NCBI GenBank assembly: GCA_027307335.1 | Contig: DAHUXD010000054.1 | Coordinates: forward strand, 68,611-132,610 | Origin: Acidobacteriota bacterium | Lineage (GTDB): Bacteria > Acidobacteriota > Thermoanaerobaculia > UBA5066 > Gp7-AA6 | Reading direction: 5' to 3' | Length of the DNA: 64,000 nt | Shown: positions 35,325 through 45,049 of the stretch, one piece after another | Numbering within the stretch: the stretch's first letter is position 1 | Layout of the letters: every line of letters starts with the position of its first letter | Translations under genes and position numbers: made by a program | Notes under the pieces: model-generated | Told to the model about the DNA's origin: nothing | The model's input: the letters and a program-made list of their open reading frames with translations, nothing else | Database searches by the model: none

Positions 35325-36531
35325 AACGCGGCCTCTCCGACTGCTCGTCGTCGGGACGTCCTGGCCGCCCCAGACGTTTCTCGGCCGCCTGATGCGGGGG
35401 CTCGCCGCCTCGGGCATCGACGTCTCGCTCGCCTTCAGTCAGGAGCCCGACCAGGAATGGTTCTTCCAGTCGGGACTGAGGGCGTTCCGCACGTGGAGCT
35501 GGGAAGGGTCGAGGATCCTGCGGCTCGTCCGTCTCGCGTGGCTGTCGCTGCGGGCGTTTCTCCGCTCACCCCGCGATTTCTGGCGCTTCCTCCGGCAGAG
35601 CCGGGCGGAGCCCACCCTGACGGCGAAGCTTCGCACGCTCAACCGCCTGGTGCCGTTCGCCGGTGTCCGGTACGACGTCCTCTACTTTCCGTGGAACTCC
35701 GTCGCCATCGACTACCTGCCCCTCTTCGACTGCGGAATGCCCGTCCTCGTGAGCTGCCGGGGTTCGCAGGTCAACGTCGCTCCTCATCATCCTGGCCGGG
35801 GAGTGCGCAAAGGCCTGCCGGCGACATTCGCCCGGGCGGCGCGGATTCACTGCATCTCCCAGGCGATCGAGCGGGAAGCCGAGCGCTTCGGACTTGATCG
35901 GAGCAAGGCGCGGGTCATCCATCCGGGGATCGACCCCGGCTTCTTTTCTCCGTCGGATTCGCGCGACACCTCGCCAATGCTTCGGATCATCACGGTGGGC
36001 TCGCTCGTCTGGGTCAAGGGGACGACCTATGCGCTCCAGTCTCTGCGGCTCCTGCTCGACCGGGGCATTCCCGCGCGCCTCACGCTCGTCGGGGACGGTC
36101 CCGAACGCCAGCGCATCCTCTACACGATCGAGGACCTGGGCATCCGCGAGCACGTCGAGATCGCCGGACGGCTGCCCCCGCTCGACGTCCGGGACCGCCT
36201 CCAGCAATCGGACGTGTTCATCCTCCCGAGCCTGAGCGAAGGGTTCTGCAACGCGGCGATCGAGGCGATGGGCTGCGGGGTTCCGGTCGTCATGACCGAC
36301 TGCGGAGGAGTCCTGGAGGGCTTGACTCACGGTGTCGAGGGATTCGTGGTGCCCTTGCGGGACCCGGAGGCGATGGCCGACGCCGTCGCCACGCTGGCAC
36401 GGGATCCCGGCCTTCGCGTTCGGATGGGGCGCGCCGGACAGGCCCGGATCGCCCGGGACTTCACGCTGGATCGACACGTGCGCGACTTCGTGACGCTTCT
36501 CGAAGAGGTGAGGGCATGCCGGGTCGCCTAG
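35317..36531 (+). CDS. GT4-family glycosyltransferase
   Basis: A 404-residue GT-B enzyme. The N-terminus RLLVVGTSWPPQTFLGRLMRG is acceptor-domain-like. The middle has SCRGSQVN and CISQAIEREAERFGL, and the donor domain carries VGSLVWVKGTTYALQSLRLL and EGFCNAAIEAMGCGVPVV (E-x7-E). The EGFCNA variant is shared with the next gene, which suggests the two derive from related colanic-acid-type transferases. ATG 35317 overlaps the preceding stop by eight bases, and its 3' end overlaps the next gene by 16. Confidence 0.87.
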   Translation: MARTRPLRLLVVGTSWPPQTFLGRLMRGLAASGIDVSLAFSQEPDQEWFFQSGLRAFRTWSWEGSRILRLVRLAWLSLRAFLRSPRDFWRFLRQSRAEPTLTAKLRTLNRLVPFAGVRYDVLYFPWNSVAIDYLPLFDCGMPVLVSCRGSQVNVAPHHPGRGVRKGLPATFARAARIHCISQAIEREAERFGLDRSKARVIHPGIDPGFFSPSDSRDTSPMLRIITVGSLVWVKGTTYALQSLRLLLDRGIPARLTLVGDGPERQRILYTIEDLGIREHVEIAGRLPPLDVRDRLQQSDVFILPSLSEGFCNAAIEAMGCGVPVVMTDCGGVLEGLTHGVEGFVVPLRDPEAMADAVATLARDPGLRVRMGRAGQARIARDFTLDRHVRDFVTLLEEVRACRVA

Positions 36532-37802
36532 CCCTCGTCGTTCCGAAGTTTCCGCGCGCGTCGGAAACCTTCATCGTCAGCAAGTTCATGGGCCTGCTCG
36601 AGCGCGGATGGGACGTTCACGTCGTGTGCGACGGCAGCGAGAGATCCGCGTGGGATCACTTCCCGAACCTCCGGCAGGTTCCTGACATCCGCCGGCGCGT
36701 CCACCGCACGTGGCCGCATCTGCCGCACTGGAAAGCCGCCCTGATGGCTCCCGCGGCCCTTCTCGAGTGCCTGTTCGCGGCGCCGGGCGCCAGCGCTTCC
36801 TACCTGGCGCGTGGCGGCAAGCGGTTCGGTGCGGATGTGCTGCGGCGGCTCTATCTCGACGCTGCCCTCGTCGCTCTGAACCCGAACCTGATCCACTTCG
36901 AGTTCGGCACGCTCGGCGCCGAGCGTATGCATCTGTCGCAGCTGCTCGACGCTCCCATCGTTGTCAGCTTCCGCGGCTTCGACCTGAACTACGTCGGCCT
37001 CGACGAGCCGGGCTACTACGACGCGGTATGGCGGGACGCATCGGCGCTGCATTTTCTGGGAGAGGACTTGTGGCAGAGAGCGCAGCGGCGCGGCTGTCCC
37101 CCCGCCAAACCGCATTTCCTGATCCCGCCCGCGATCGATACGGATTTCTTCGAGCGGAAGGAACCTCGGGCGGTCGACCGCGGCGGTTCCCTTCGGATCC
37201 TCAGTGTCGGGCGCCTGGAGTGGAAGAAGGGGTACGAGGACGCGCTCGTGGCCGTGCAGCTCCTGGGGGCTCGCGGGATTCCATGCGAGTACCGCATCGT
37301 CGGCGACGGCAGCTTTCTCGGGGCGGTCGCCTTTGCCCGCCACCAGCTCGGGCTCGAGGACGTCGTGACGTTTCTGGGGGAGACAGATCGCTCGGTTGTG
37401 CGCGAGGAGATGCTCCGGGCCGACGTCTTTCTTCACGCGGCCGTGTCCGAGGGATTCTGCAACGCCGTGCTCGAAGCCCAGTCGATGGGCCTGCCGGTCG
37501 TCTGCACGGACGCGGACGGCCTGGGCGAAAATGTCGAGAGCGGCGTGACCGGCTTCGTCGTTTCGCGCCGGAGTCCCGCGGCGCTGGCGGACGCCCTGGC
37601 ACGGCTCGCGTCCGATCCCGACCGGAGGCGGCGCATGGGGGAGGCCGGACGACGGCGGGTCGCATCCCGGTTCCGGCTCGAAGACCAGATCAGCGCCTTC
37701 GATGCGCTGTACCGCTCGGTGCTCGAGAAGGGTTCGAAGGCCGAGACGCATCGGGACGCCGGCGAGGTGCGGGAGCTCGGGGAGGGAGGAGGGAGACAGT
37801 AG
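36516..37802 (+). CDS. GT4-family glycosyltransferase (WcaL-like)
   Basis: A 428-residue GT-B enzyme resembling colanic-acid transferase WcaL. The N-terminus VPKFPRASETFIVSKFMGLLERG, the middle HFEFGTLGAERM and SFRGFDLNY, and the donor domain with SVGRLEWKKGYEDAL and EGFCNAVLEAQSMGLPVV are typical. A charged low-complexity tail of about 20 residues ends in EGGGRQ. Its repetitive GGAGGGAGGAGGGAG DNA also provides the ribosome site for the next gene. It overlaps the previous gene by 16 bases. Donor is unknown. Confidence 0.88.
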   Translation: MPGRLALVVPKFPRASETFIVSKFMGLLERGWDVHVVCDGSERSAWDHFPNLRQVPDIRRRVHRTWPHLPHWKAALMAPAALLECLFAAPGASASYLARGGKRFGADVLRRLYLDAALVALNPNLIHFEFGTLGAERMHLSQLLDAPIVVSFRGFDLNYVGLDEPGYYDAVWRDASALHFLGEDLWQRAQRRGCPPAKPHFLIPPAIDTDFFERKEPRAVDRGGSLRILSVGRLEWKKGYEDALVAVQLLGARGIPCEYRIVGDGSFLGAVAFARHQLGLEDVVTFLGETDRSVVREEMLRADVFLHAAVSEGFCNAVLEAQSMGLPVVCTDADGLGENVESGVTGFVVSRRSPAALADALARLASDPDRRRRMGEAGRRRVASRFRLEDQISAFDALYRSVLEKGSKAETHRDAGEVRELGEGGGRQ

Positions 37803-38536
37803 TGAAACCGTACGAGGTTGCCTGGCTGCTAGCACGACCGATTCTTCCCGTCTTACACGGGCGTGTGCGCCGTGATCTCGAGCGATTGACCAGCCGGACC
37901 GCGGGTCGTCCCATCTCTCTCTTGGATGTCGGAGGAAGGAAATCCCCGTACACAATTGGGTTACCCGCCTTGGTGACGATTCTTGATTTGCCGAGGCAGT
38001 CGGAGCTCCAAGAAAGCCTCAATCTGGGTGTTTCCGCAGGGATCCAGCGCGCGATCAGGCACCGCCGATCAAACGTGACCAGAGTGGTGCTCGAAGACAT
38101 GACTCGTTGCAGCCTCCCGAGCGAGTCCTTCGACGGAGTGGTCAGCGTTGAAGTCATCGAGCACGTCGAACAAGACGAGGCTTTCGTTGCCCAGGCGGCG
38201 CGCGTGCTGCGACGAGGCGGTTGGCTCTACCTGACCACGCCCAACGGAGACTACGTTCGCAACGAGCCTCCGAACTACAACCCGGATCACCGCCGCCATT
38301 ACACGCGCGAAGGACTTCGCGATCTTCTCCGCCGCTACTTCGGAAAGATCGCCGTGACATATGGAATCCGAACGGGCAGCTCTCGTGCACGCGGACTTCG
38401 GAGCCTGAGTCCTCGTCACCCCTTGCGAGCGGCCGGTTCGATGCTCGGTAACCTCAGGAGCCACTGGGAGTCCCGGGGATTGGACGAAATGCCCCGACGT
38501 ACTGCGAATCTTTTCGCCGTCGCCTGGAAGGGATGA
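37802..38536 (+). CDS. Class I SAM-dependent methyltransferase
   Basis: A 244-residue Rossmann-fold methyltransferase of the Methyltransf_11 type. LLDVGGRKSPYT is a divergent motif I, SFDGVVSVEVIEHVEQDEAF is motif II/post-I, and RVLRRGGWLYLTTPNGDY is motif III. The H-RRHYTREGLRDLL segment is typical of glycan-associated members. It starts at GTG 37802, sharing one base with the preceding TAG, after a strong GGAGGGAGGAGGG ribosome site. By eye its codon use is less GC-rich than its neighbours, which hints at separate acquisition. It probably methylates a sugar of the growing chain. Confidence 0.8.
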   Translation: MKPYEVAWLLARPILPVLHGRVRRDLERLTSRTAGRPISLLDVGGRKSPYTIGLPALVTILDLPRQSELQESLNLGVSAGIQRAIRHRRSNVTRVVLEDMTRCSLPSESFDGVVSVEVIEHVEQDEAFVAQAARVLRRGGWLYLTTPNGDYVRNEPPNYNPDHRRHYTREGLRDLLRRYFGKIAVTYGIRTGSSRARGLRSLSPRHPLRAAGSMLGNLRSHWESRGLDEMPRRTANLFAVAWKG

Positions 38537-40230
38537 TGCCGGATCGGGGAAGCTCTGCGTCGATCGATGCTCACGCCGTAACGCTGGTCTGGCTCGGCGA
38601 GGGGCCCGCTCCCGCGTGGCCGCTCGGCCGAACCGTGAGCGCCGCGCCGAGGCCGGCATCGCTCGCCGAATGCATCGTGAAGGAATCCGGTGGCTCGCCG
38701 GCGGCGTGGGTCTTCTGGAGCGCGCGGGCGGGAACCCTCGAGCCGGAGCGCATCCTGGCCTCGCTCTCGGGGCCCGAGGACGTCTGGCACGCCGGCCTGG
38801 GTCTCGGCCTGGCTGGCTTTCCGAAGGCCATCGATTTCATCGCACCCACCTGGATGCTCAACAGGGATCCGTCCCCCGAGATCGACGCGACCTCCTGGCG
38901 CCTCTCTCTCGAGGCGTGCGTCGTTCGCTCCGAAGTCTTCCGGAAGCTCGGTGGCGTTCGTCCCGAGTTCCAGAGCCTCGCCGGAGCCGGCCTCGAACTC
39001 GGTCACCGCTGGATCTCGCGCGGAGCGCTGATGCGCCACCGGCCGTCTCTTCTCGCCGTGCCTCCGTCGAAAGGGGACGCCGGTCTTCCGATCGAAGACG
39101 AGATGCGTTTCGTCTACTACCGCTTCGGGCGCTTCTGGCTCCGCTGGAGCCTCTGGAGGTCGGTCCTACGCGGCGAAGCCCGACCTTGGACGGCTCGGCG
39201 GATTCGCCGGAAGCTCGAGGGGTCGCCGGCGCCTCCGCCAACTCAACCTCTGCACCTGAGCACCGTCTCCTCCGCTGATCCCGCGCCGGTGGGGGCGCGC
39301 GTGACCGTGCTGATTCCCACCGTCGACCGGTACCCATATCTCGAGAAGCTTCTCGGTCAGCTCCTCAACCAAACGGTTCAGCCCGTCGAGATCGTCGTCG
39401 TCGATCAGACGCCTGCCGACCGACGGCGTTCGGATCTTAGCGAGTGCTTCCCGGACCTGCCGCTCCGCGTGTTTCAGCTCGACCAGGCGGGGCAGTGCTC
39501 GTCGCGCAACCTCGGCCTCGAAGCGTCGCGAGGCGATTACTTCCTTCTGCTCGACGACGACGACGAGGTTCCGCCGGACATCGTCGAGCGGCACCTCCGG
39601 AGCCTGCGCCGCTTCCGCAACGAGGTGTCCTGCGGCGTGGCGCTCGAAGACGGAGCCGGACCCCTGCCCGAGGCGTTTCGAGTTCTTCGCGCGAGCGACG
39701 TCTTCCCGGCGGGAAACTCCATGGTCTCGCGCGCCGCGCTCGAGGAGTCGGGTCTCTTCGACCTCGCGTACGAGCGGGGCGCTCGCGCCGACGCGGACCT
39801 GGGCACACGGCTCTACCTCTCGGGACAGCTGATGGTTCTCGATCCGCAGGTGGAGGTGCTGCACCGCCATGCTCCGCGAGGCGGCCTGCGGACACACGGA
39901 GCGCGGGCTGTGACGTATGCCAGCAGCCGCAAGAAACTGCTGCACCGGCAGATCCCGGGAGCCACGGAGCTCTACCTGGCCAAGCGCTACTTTTCGGCAA
40001 GTCAGGTTCGGGAGTGGCTCTGGCTGCAGGCGGTTGCCACGCTCGCATTCAGGGGCTCGCGAGTCCGGCGCGCGCTGAAGGCGGCGCTCGGACTGATCTT
40101 CCTTCCCGACACGCTCCAGAAACTTCGCCGCCGTGAGCGCGACGCGGACGCCATGATGGCGGCCGGACCGCGAATCCCGACGTTTTCCGCGGAGGCGCGG
40201 CCGAGATCGGCGGCTGCACCCGATGGCTAG
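38533..40230 (+). CDS. GT2-family glycosyltransferase with a degenerate N-terminal GT-A-like domain
   Basis: A 565-residue protein. The active domain begins at about residue 256 (RVTVLIPTVDRYPYLEKLL) and has LLLDDDDEVPPD (DxD-type metal site, about 341) and AGNSMVSRAALEESGLFD. The first 250 residues look like a second GT-A-like domain that has lost its DxD and donor motifs (LACL-like FWSARAGTLEPERIL, SLEACVVRSEVFRKLGGVRPEF). It may serve as a scaffold or regulator. It starts at ATG 38533, overlapping the methyltransferase stop by four bases. The acceptor is unknown. Confidence 0.82.
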   Translation: MMPDRGSSASIDAHAVTLVWLGEGPAPAWPLGRTVSAAPRPASLAECIVKESGGSPAAWVFWSARAGTLEPERILASLSGPEDVWHAGLGLGLAGFPKAIDFIAPTWMLNRDPSPEIDATSWRLSLEACVVRSEVFRKLGGVRPEFQSLAGAGLELGHRWISRGALMRHRPSLLAVPPSKGDAGLPIEDEMRFVYYRFGRFWLRWSLWRSVLRGEARPWTARRIRRKLEGSPAPPPTQPLHLSTVSSADPAPVGARVTVLIPTVDRYPYLEKLLGQLLNQTVQPVEIVVVDQTPADRRRSDLSECFPDLPLRVFQLDQAGQCSSRNLGLEASRGDYFLLLDDDDEVPPDIVERHLRSLRRFRNEVSCGVALEDGAGPLPEAFRVLRASDVFPAGNSMVSRAALEESGLFDLAYERGARADADLGTRLYLSGQLMVLDPQVEVLHRHAPRGGLRTHGARAVTYASSRKKLLHRQIPGATELYLAKRYFSASQVREWLWLQAVATLAFRGSRVRRALKAALGLIFLPDTLQKLRRRERDADAMMAAGPRIPTFSAEARPRSAAAPDG

Positions 40231-41422
40231 CCGCATGCCAGTCCCCGCACGCCCGGGATCGCCGCACGCGGACGACGCGAGTGCGCGGCGATGCCTCGTC
40301 GTCTCCAGCGAGTTCCCACCCGGCCCGGGCGGGATCGGAACGCAGGCGCACCAACTCGGCGTGGGGCTGCGGAATCGGGGCTGGCAGGTCCGCGTCCTGA
40401 CGAACCAGGACTATGCCAGCGAGGCAGAAGTGGCCGCATTCAACGGGGCCCAGCCATTCGAGGTCGTGCGCTTGCGCCGCATCGCCGGACCGGCGTTCGA
40501 GGCGATCTATCGGAGCGTCGAGCTCGTTCGGTTGCTGCGCTCGTTCCGGCCGCACGTGCTGGTCGCCTCCGGCAGCCGCGCGGTCATGCTCGCCGCGGCG
40601 CGGGCAGCCGGCCGGACGATCCCCCTCGTCGCGGTCGGCCACGGAACCGAGTTCGGAGGCCGCGGTTGGGAGTCGAGAGGCGTCCGCTGGGCCTTTCGCC
40701 GCTCCGCCGCGATCGTTTCGGTGAGCGAGTTCACGCGGTCCCAGATGCTTCGGCTCGGCGTCGTCCCCCGGAAAGATCGCGTGATTCCCAACGGAGCGGA
40801 TCCGGCACGATTTCGCGTGCTTCCGCGGACGGAGACCGTCCGCGCGAAGGCGGAGCTCGGCCTGCCGGAGGCTCCTCTCGTCGTCACGGTCGGCAACGTC
40901 ACGGCCCGAAAGGGTCAGGACGTCGTCGTTCGCGCCCTGGACGCGGTGCCCGACTTGCACTACGCGATCGTGGGTATGCCGACGCGCGGAGAGGAGATTC
41001 GAAGGCTCGCGGCGGAGATCGGCGTTTCGGAACGCGTGCACCTGCTCGGCCGGCTCGACGACGCGCGACTCGTCCGCCTGCTCAACGCGGCCGACCTGTT
41101 CGCGATGACGAGCCGCCACACTGCCGACGGCGACTTCGAGGGCTACGGAATCGCCGTCGTGGAAGCGGCCCTCTGCGCATTGCCGGCGATCGTTTCCGAT
41201 GGCTCGGGCCTTGCGGAGGCGATCGTCCACGGGCAGACCGGGCTATGCGTACCGCAAGAGGACCCGCTCGCCACGGCCGCGGCCCTGCGCGAGCTCCTCG
41301 GAGACTCTGCCCGCCGCCGCGAGATGGGTCAGGCGGCGCGCCGTCGAGCCGAGGCCGAGCAGACCTGGGACTGCCGGATGCCCGCCTACGACGCGCTCTT
41401 GCGGGATGTGGCGCGGCGATGA
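40223..41422 (+). CDS. GT4-family glycosyltransferase
   Basis: A 399-residue GT-B enzyme with the N-terminal SSEFPPGPGGIGTQAHQLG, typical of mannosyltransferase-like GT4 proteins. It also has GHGTEFGGRGWE, VSEFTRSQMLRLGV, IPNGADPARF, VGNVTARKGQDVVVRAL, and EGYGIAVVEAALCALPAIVSD with E-x7-E. The GPGGIGTQ and NGAD-motifs resemble phosphatidylinositol mannosyltransferase-type sequences, but sugar specificity cannot be assigned. ATG 40223 overlaps the previous stop by eight bases, and its stop overlaps the next start by four. Confidence 0.88.
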   Translation: MASRMPVPARPGSPHADDASARRCLVVSSEFPPGPGGIGTQAHQLGVGLRNRGWQVRVLTNQDYASEAEVAAFNGAQPFEVVRLRRIAGPAFEAIYRSVELVRLLRSFRPHVLVASGSRAVMLAAARAAGRTIPLVAVGHGTEFGGRGWESRGVRWAFRRSAAIVSVSEFTRSQMLRLGVVPRKDRVIPNGADPARFRVLPRTETVRAKAELGLPEAPLVVTVGNVTARKGQDVVVRALDAVPDLHYAIVGMPTRGEEIRRLAAEIGVSERVHLLGRLDDARLVRLLNAADLFAMTSRHTADGDFEGYGIAVVEAALCALPAIVSDGSGLAEAIVHGQTGLCVPQEDPLATAAALRELLGDSARRREMGQAARRRAEAEQTWDCRMPAYDALLRDVARR

Positions 41423-42561
41423 GGCTCCTCGTCATTTCGCACACGCCGCATCACCGCGTCGGAGATCACCTCGTCGGATGGGGTCCGACAGTGCGCGAGC
41501 TCGACCATCTGGCGGGGCTCTTCGACGAGCTCGTCCACGTTGCGCCGGTGCACGAAGGTGCCGCTCCGGCGAGCGGGCTTCTTTACCGCGCGCCAAACAT
41601 CCGGGTCGTTCCGGTGCGCCCCGCCGGCGGCGGAAAGTTGGGCGCCAAGCTCGGGATCGTGCGAGCGTTGCCCCAGTACACAGGCACTATTTGGAGGGAG
41701 CTCGACCGCGCGGACGTCGCCCACGTGCGCTGCCCGTCCAATATCGGACTCGTCGCGGCGATCCTCTTGACGATGCGCCGCCGGCCCGCGGCTCGATGGA
41801 TCAAGTACGCGGGAAACTGGAATCCACGAACCCGCGAGAGCTTCTCGTACGGGCTTCAACGCTGGCTCCTCGCGCGGGGGATCCCGCGAGCCCTCGTGAC
41901 CGTCAACGGGCGGTGGCCCGGGCAGCCGGACCACGTGCGCTCGTTCCTGAACCCGTGTCTGACGAACGACGAACTCTGCGAAGGTGCGGCCGTCGCCCGG
42001 GGCAAGACGCTCCGGGAGCCTATGCGGCTGCTTTTCGTCGGCCGCGTCGACGAGGAGAAGGGTTGCGGGCGCGCCCTGGAGATTCTCGGTCTGCTGAGCG
42101 CGGCAGGCACCGATGCGCAACTCGAAGTGATCGGCGACGGTCCGGACCGGAATCGGTTCGAGGCTCAGGCGGCGGAGGCGGGTCTCGGGCAGTGCGTGCG
42201 CTTTCACGGATGGGTTCCGCGTCAGGACCTCGCCGCCTACTACCGGGATGCGCACGTGCTTCTGTTGCCCTCGAGCAGCAGCGAAGGCTGGCCGAAGGTC
42301 TTGAGCGAAGCGATGGCCTACGGAGCGGTTCCGGTGACGAGCGACGTGAGCAGCATTCCGCAGCTGCTGCAGGGCTTCCGGGCGGGGCGGGCCCTCCCGG
42401 CGCACGAGTGCGCGGCGTTCGCGGCGGCGATCCGGGGATACGCTTCCGAGCCTGCCGCGTGGACGGCAGATTCGCGAAACGCCGTCGAGGCGGCGCGATC
42501 CTTCTCGTACGAAGCGTATCTCGAAGCGGTACGGCAATTGCTTCGCTTGAGGGCCGCATGA
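41419..42561 (+). CDS. GT4-family glycosyltransferase
   Basis: A 380-residue GT-B enzyme. Acceptor-domain features are ISHTPHHRVGDHLVGWGPTVREL and RADVAHVRCPSNIGL. The donor domain has LLFVGRVDEEKGCGRALEIL, DGPDRNRFEAQAAEAGL and SSSEGWPKVLSEAMAYG with E-x7-E. Four-base overlaps join it to the GT4 gene before and the Wzy-like gene after, which suggests that its product acts in the same repeat unit. The sugar is unknown. Confidence 0.87.
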   Translation: MRLLVISHTPHHRVGDHLVGWGPTVRELDHLAGLFDELVHVAPVHEGAAPASGLLYRAPNIRVVPVRPAGGGKLGAKLGIVRALPQYTGTIWRELDRADVAHVRCPSNIGLVAAILLTMRRRPAARWIKYAGNWNPRTRESFSYGLQRWLLARGIPRALVTVNGRWPGQPDHVRSFLNPCLTNDELCEGAAVARGKTLREPMRLLFVGRVDEEKGCGRALEILGLLSAAGTDAQLEVIGDGPDRNRFEAQAAEAGLGQCVRFHGWVPRQDLAAYYRDAHVLLLPSSSSEGWPKVLSEAMAYGAVPVTSDVSSIPQLLQGFRAGRALPAHECAAFAAAIRGYASEPAAWTADSRNAVEAARSFSYEAYLEAVRQLLRLRAA

Positions 42562-43976
42562 GAGCCGGAGCGCTGGCCGTCGCGCGCCCGCTCGCCTCCG
42601 CGCCGGTGGCCGTGCGGAGCGAGGGCGCCCGAGTCTGGATGTACCAGCTCGCCTTCGTCTTCGCGCACGTTCCCCTGGCTCTCGCGATCCCGAAGCACTC
42701 GCGCCTCGGGACGATCTACGGCCTCGCGGTCTTCGCATTCGGTCTCCTCGCCGCCGTGATCCCGCGCCGGTCCGACCTCGTCGCTTGCGTCGTGGCCTAC
42801 ATCGCCGGCGGAGCGGTGTTCTGGCGGATGAAGGCGTCGCCAAACCTTCCGTGGGAGTTCGGGAAGTACGCGATCATCGTGATCTGCGGCGTCGCGCTGA
42901 TCTTCTCGGTGCGGATCCGGCGGCCCATGCTGGCGATCCTGTACGCCGCGTTCCTGATCCCCTCCGTTTTCGTGACGATCACGTCGGAGCGATGGGAAGA
43001 CGCCCGGTCGATGCTGAGCTTCAACATGACCGGGCCGATCACGCTCGCCGTCGCCGTGATGTTCTTCGCCTCAGTCCGACTGACGCCGTCCCAGCTCCGG
43101 TGGGTCATGATCTCCGTGCTCGCGCCCGTCATGGCGATCGCGACGGTCGCGGCCTACAGCCTCCAGCTCGTCCTCCAGGATCCGGAGTTCGCTTTCTATG
43201 GCGGAGCCTCGAACTCAGCGACGAGCGGCGGCTTCGGGCCCAACCAGGTTTCGGCCGCGCTCGGTCTCGGGATCCTCGCGGTCATCGCGTACCTGATGCT
43301 GGGCGTGAAGAAGCGCCCGGTCGTCGGGGCGATGTTTTTGATCATCCTCTTTCTCATCCGGCAGTGCCTGGTCACCCTTTCACGCGGCGGAATCTACATG
43401 GCGGTCGGGGGACTCGGCGCCGCGTCGCTCTTCCTCATGAAGGACCATGCCATGCGGAAGAAGCTGATCCTTGGTGTCGTTCTGGGAGGGCTCGTTGTGG
43501 GGCTGGTCGTCATTCCGAGGCTTCAGGCGATTACGGGCGGCGTGCTCGTGTCCCGCTTCGAGAACACGAGCGGCACCGGACGAGACCTCCTGATCAAGGC
43601 CGACCTGCGGAGCTGGTCGGAAAACCCGGTGCTCGGTGTGGGACCGGGTCGCGGCGAAACAAATCGACTGAAGTACTTCCATACCGGCGAGGCCCATACC
43701 GAATACACGCGCATGGTCGGCGAACACGGTCTCCTTGGGCTCGTGTCCCTTGTGGCGCTCGGGCTGATTGCCGTGAGAAGCGTCCGTGCGCAGGACACTC
43801 TCCGGGGAAAAGCCCTGTCGGCAGCCTTCATCATGTATGCAGTTCTCTTCATGGCGGTCAACTCCACGCGTCTCGCGGCTCCAGCGTTTGCCTTCGGTCT
43901 GGGGGCCGTCACCTTGACTGTGCCGGTCCGCCGACCGAAGTCGCTGATTCCGACCGGAGCGCCATGGAGACGGTGA
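42558..43976 (+). CDS. O-antigen polymerase/ligase-like membrane protein (Wzy/WaaL type)
   Basis: A 472-residue protein with about eleven membrane segments. A periplasmic loop carries SGTGRDLLIKADLRSWSENPVLGVGPGR and HTEYTRMVGEHGLLGL, the classic Wzy_C/O-antigen ligase signature (GxGxG, H-x-E/N). It would polymerise repeat units or ligate the glycan on the periplasmic face. The gene follows two GT4 genes, with 4-base ATGA coupling, and its 3' end overlaps the next gene by 13 bases. This second ligase-like protein, with the one at 8818, raises the question of which is polymerase and which ligase. Confidence 0.85.
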   Translation: MRAGALAVARPLASAPVAVRSEGARVWMYQLAFVFAHVPLALAIPKHSRLGTIYGLAVFAFGLLAAVIPRRSDLVACVVAYIAGGAVFWRMKASPNLPWEFGKYAIIVICGVALIFSVRIRRPMLAILYAAFLIPSVFVTITSERWEDARSMLSFNMTGPITLAVAVMFFASVRLTPSQLRWVMISVLAPVMAIATVAAYSLQLVLQDPEFAFYGGASNSATSGGFGPNQVSAALGLGILAVIAYLMLGVKKRPVVGAMFLIILFLIRQCLVTLSRGGIYMAVGGLGAASLFLMKDHAMRKKLILGVVLGGLVVGLVVIPRLQAITGGVLVSRFENTSGTGRDLLIKADLRSWSENPVLGVGPGRGETNRLKYFHTGEAHTEYTRMVGEHGLLGLVSLVALGLIAVRSVRAQDTLRGKALSAAFIMYAVLFMAVNSTRLAAPAFAFGLGAVTLTVPVRRPKSLIPTGAPWRR

Positions 43977-45049
43977 CGGCGGAGGTCGCTTCTCAGACCG
44001 GGCGCACGGGACCACCTCCGATCCTCATCATCGGTAACTTTCTTTCCGACGGCGGCGGCTCGCGCGGCGTCTGCGAAGACCTTTCGATGAGGCTCCGCGC
44101 CGCCGGGTGGACGGTACACACCACATCGGATCGCAAGGGGCGCATCCCTCGGCTTCTCTCGATGCTGTCGACGATCTGGGTCCGCCGCCGCGAGTACTCC
44201 GTCGCCCAGGTGGACGTCTACAGCGGACCCGCTTTCTTGTGGGCGGCAGCCGCTGTCGAACTCTTGTTCTGCCTTGGGAAACCGATCGTCCTCACGCTTC
44301 ACGGAGGCAATCTCCCGGCCTATTCGAAACGGTATCCGAAGCGGATACGACGGCTCCTGGAGAAGGCAACCGTCGTGACGGCACCGTCCGAGTACCTGTC
44401 GCGAGGGCTCGCAACTCACCGACGAAACATTCTTCGGCTCTCGAATCCGCTGGAGATTTCCGCATACCCGTACTCCTTGCGATCGCAGCCTCGCGAACGC
44501 CTCGTCTGGTTGCGGGCCTTTCACGAGATCTACGACCCGTCCCTCGCCGTGGAGGTTCTCGCCCGTCTCGTGCCTTCGCTGCCATCGGTTTCGCTGACCA
44601 TGATTGGGCCGGACAAGCACGACGGCAGCCTAGAGCGTGTCCGGGCGACCGCTCTTCGGCTCGGAGTCGGCGATCGGCTCCGGATCATTCCCGGCGTGCC
44701 CAAGTCGCAGGTGGGCGAGTACCTATCCAATGCGGACGTCTTCCTGAATACGACCACCGTCGACAATTCGCCGGTCAGCGTCATGGAAGCCATGGCGTGC
44801 GGTCTCTGCGTCGTGAGCACAGACGCCGGAGGCCTGCGAGACCTCGTCGAAGACGGGAAGGATGGCATCCTCGTGCCGCCCCGCGAGGCGGAAGCCATGG
44901 CGGCCGCCGTGCTGCGCGTTTTGCGCGAGCCCGGAATCGCCGCGACCCTCTCGGCAGGCGCCCGCCGCAAAGCGGAATTCCTGGATTGGTCCCTGCTTCT
45001 TCCGAAATGGGAGCGGTTGCTTCGCGAAACGGCCGAGGTCGCATCCTGA
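43964..45049 (+). CDS. GT4-family glycosyltransferase
   Basis: A 361-residue GT-B enzyme. NFLSDGGGSRGVCEDLS is the N-terminal Gly-rich loop. VLTLHGGNLPAYSKRYP and TAPSEYLSRGL lie in the middle, and IIPGVPKSQVGEYLSNADVFLNTTTVDNSPVSVMEAMACGLCVV is the donor domain. In that domain the usual first Glu of the E-x7-E motif is Asp (DNSPVSVME). ATG 43964 lies 13 bases inside the Wzy-like gene. The gene overlaps the CapK-like gene after it by up to 43 bases, depending on that gene's start. Confidence 0.86.
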   Translation: METVTAEVASQTGRTGPPPILIIGNFLSDGGGSRGVCEDLSMRLRAAGWTVHTTSDRKGRIPRLLSMLSTIWVRRREYSVAQVDVYSGPAFLWAAAAVELLFCLGKPIVLTLHGGNLPAYSKRYPKRIRRLLEKATVVTAPSEYLSRGLATHRRNILRLSNPLEISAYPYSLRSQPRERLVWLRAFHEIYDPSLAVEVLARLVPSLPSVSLTMIGPDKHDGSLERVRATALRLGVGDRLRIIPGVPKSQVGEYLSNADVFLNTTTVDNSPVSVMEAMACGLCVVSTDAGGLRDLVEDGKDGILVPPREAEAMAAAVLRVLREPGIAATLSAGARRKAEFLDWSLLLPKWERLLRETAEVAS

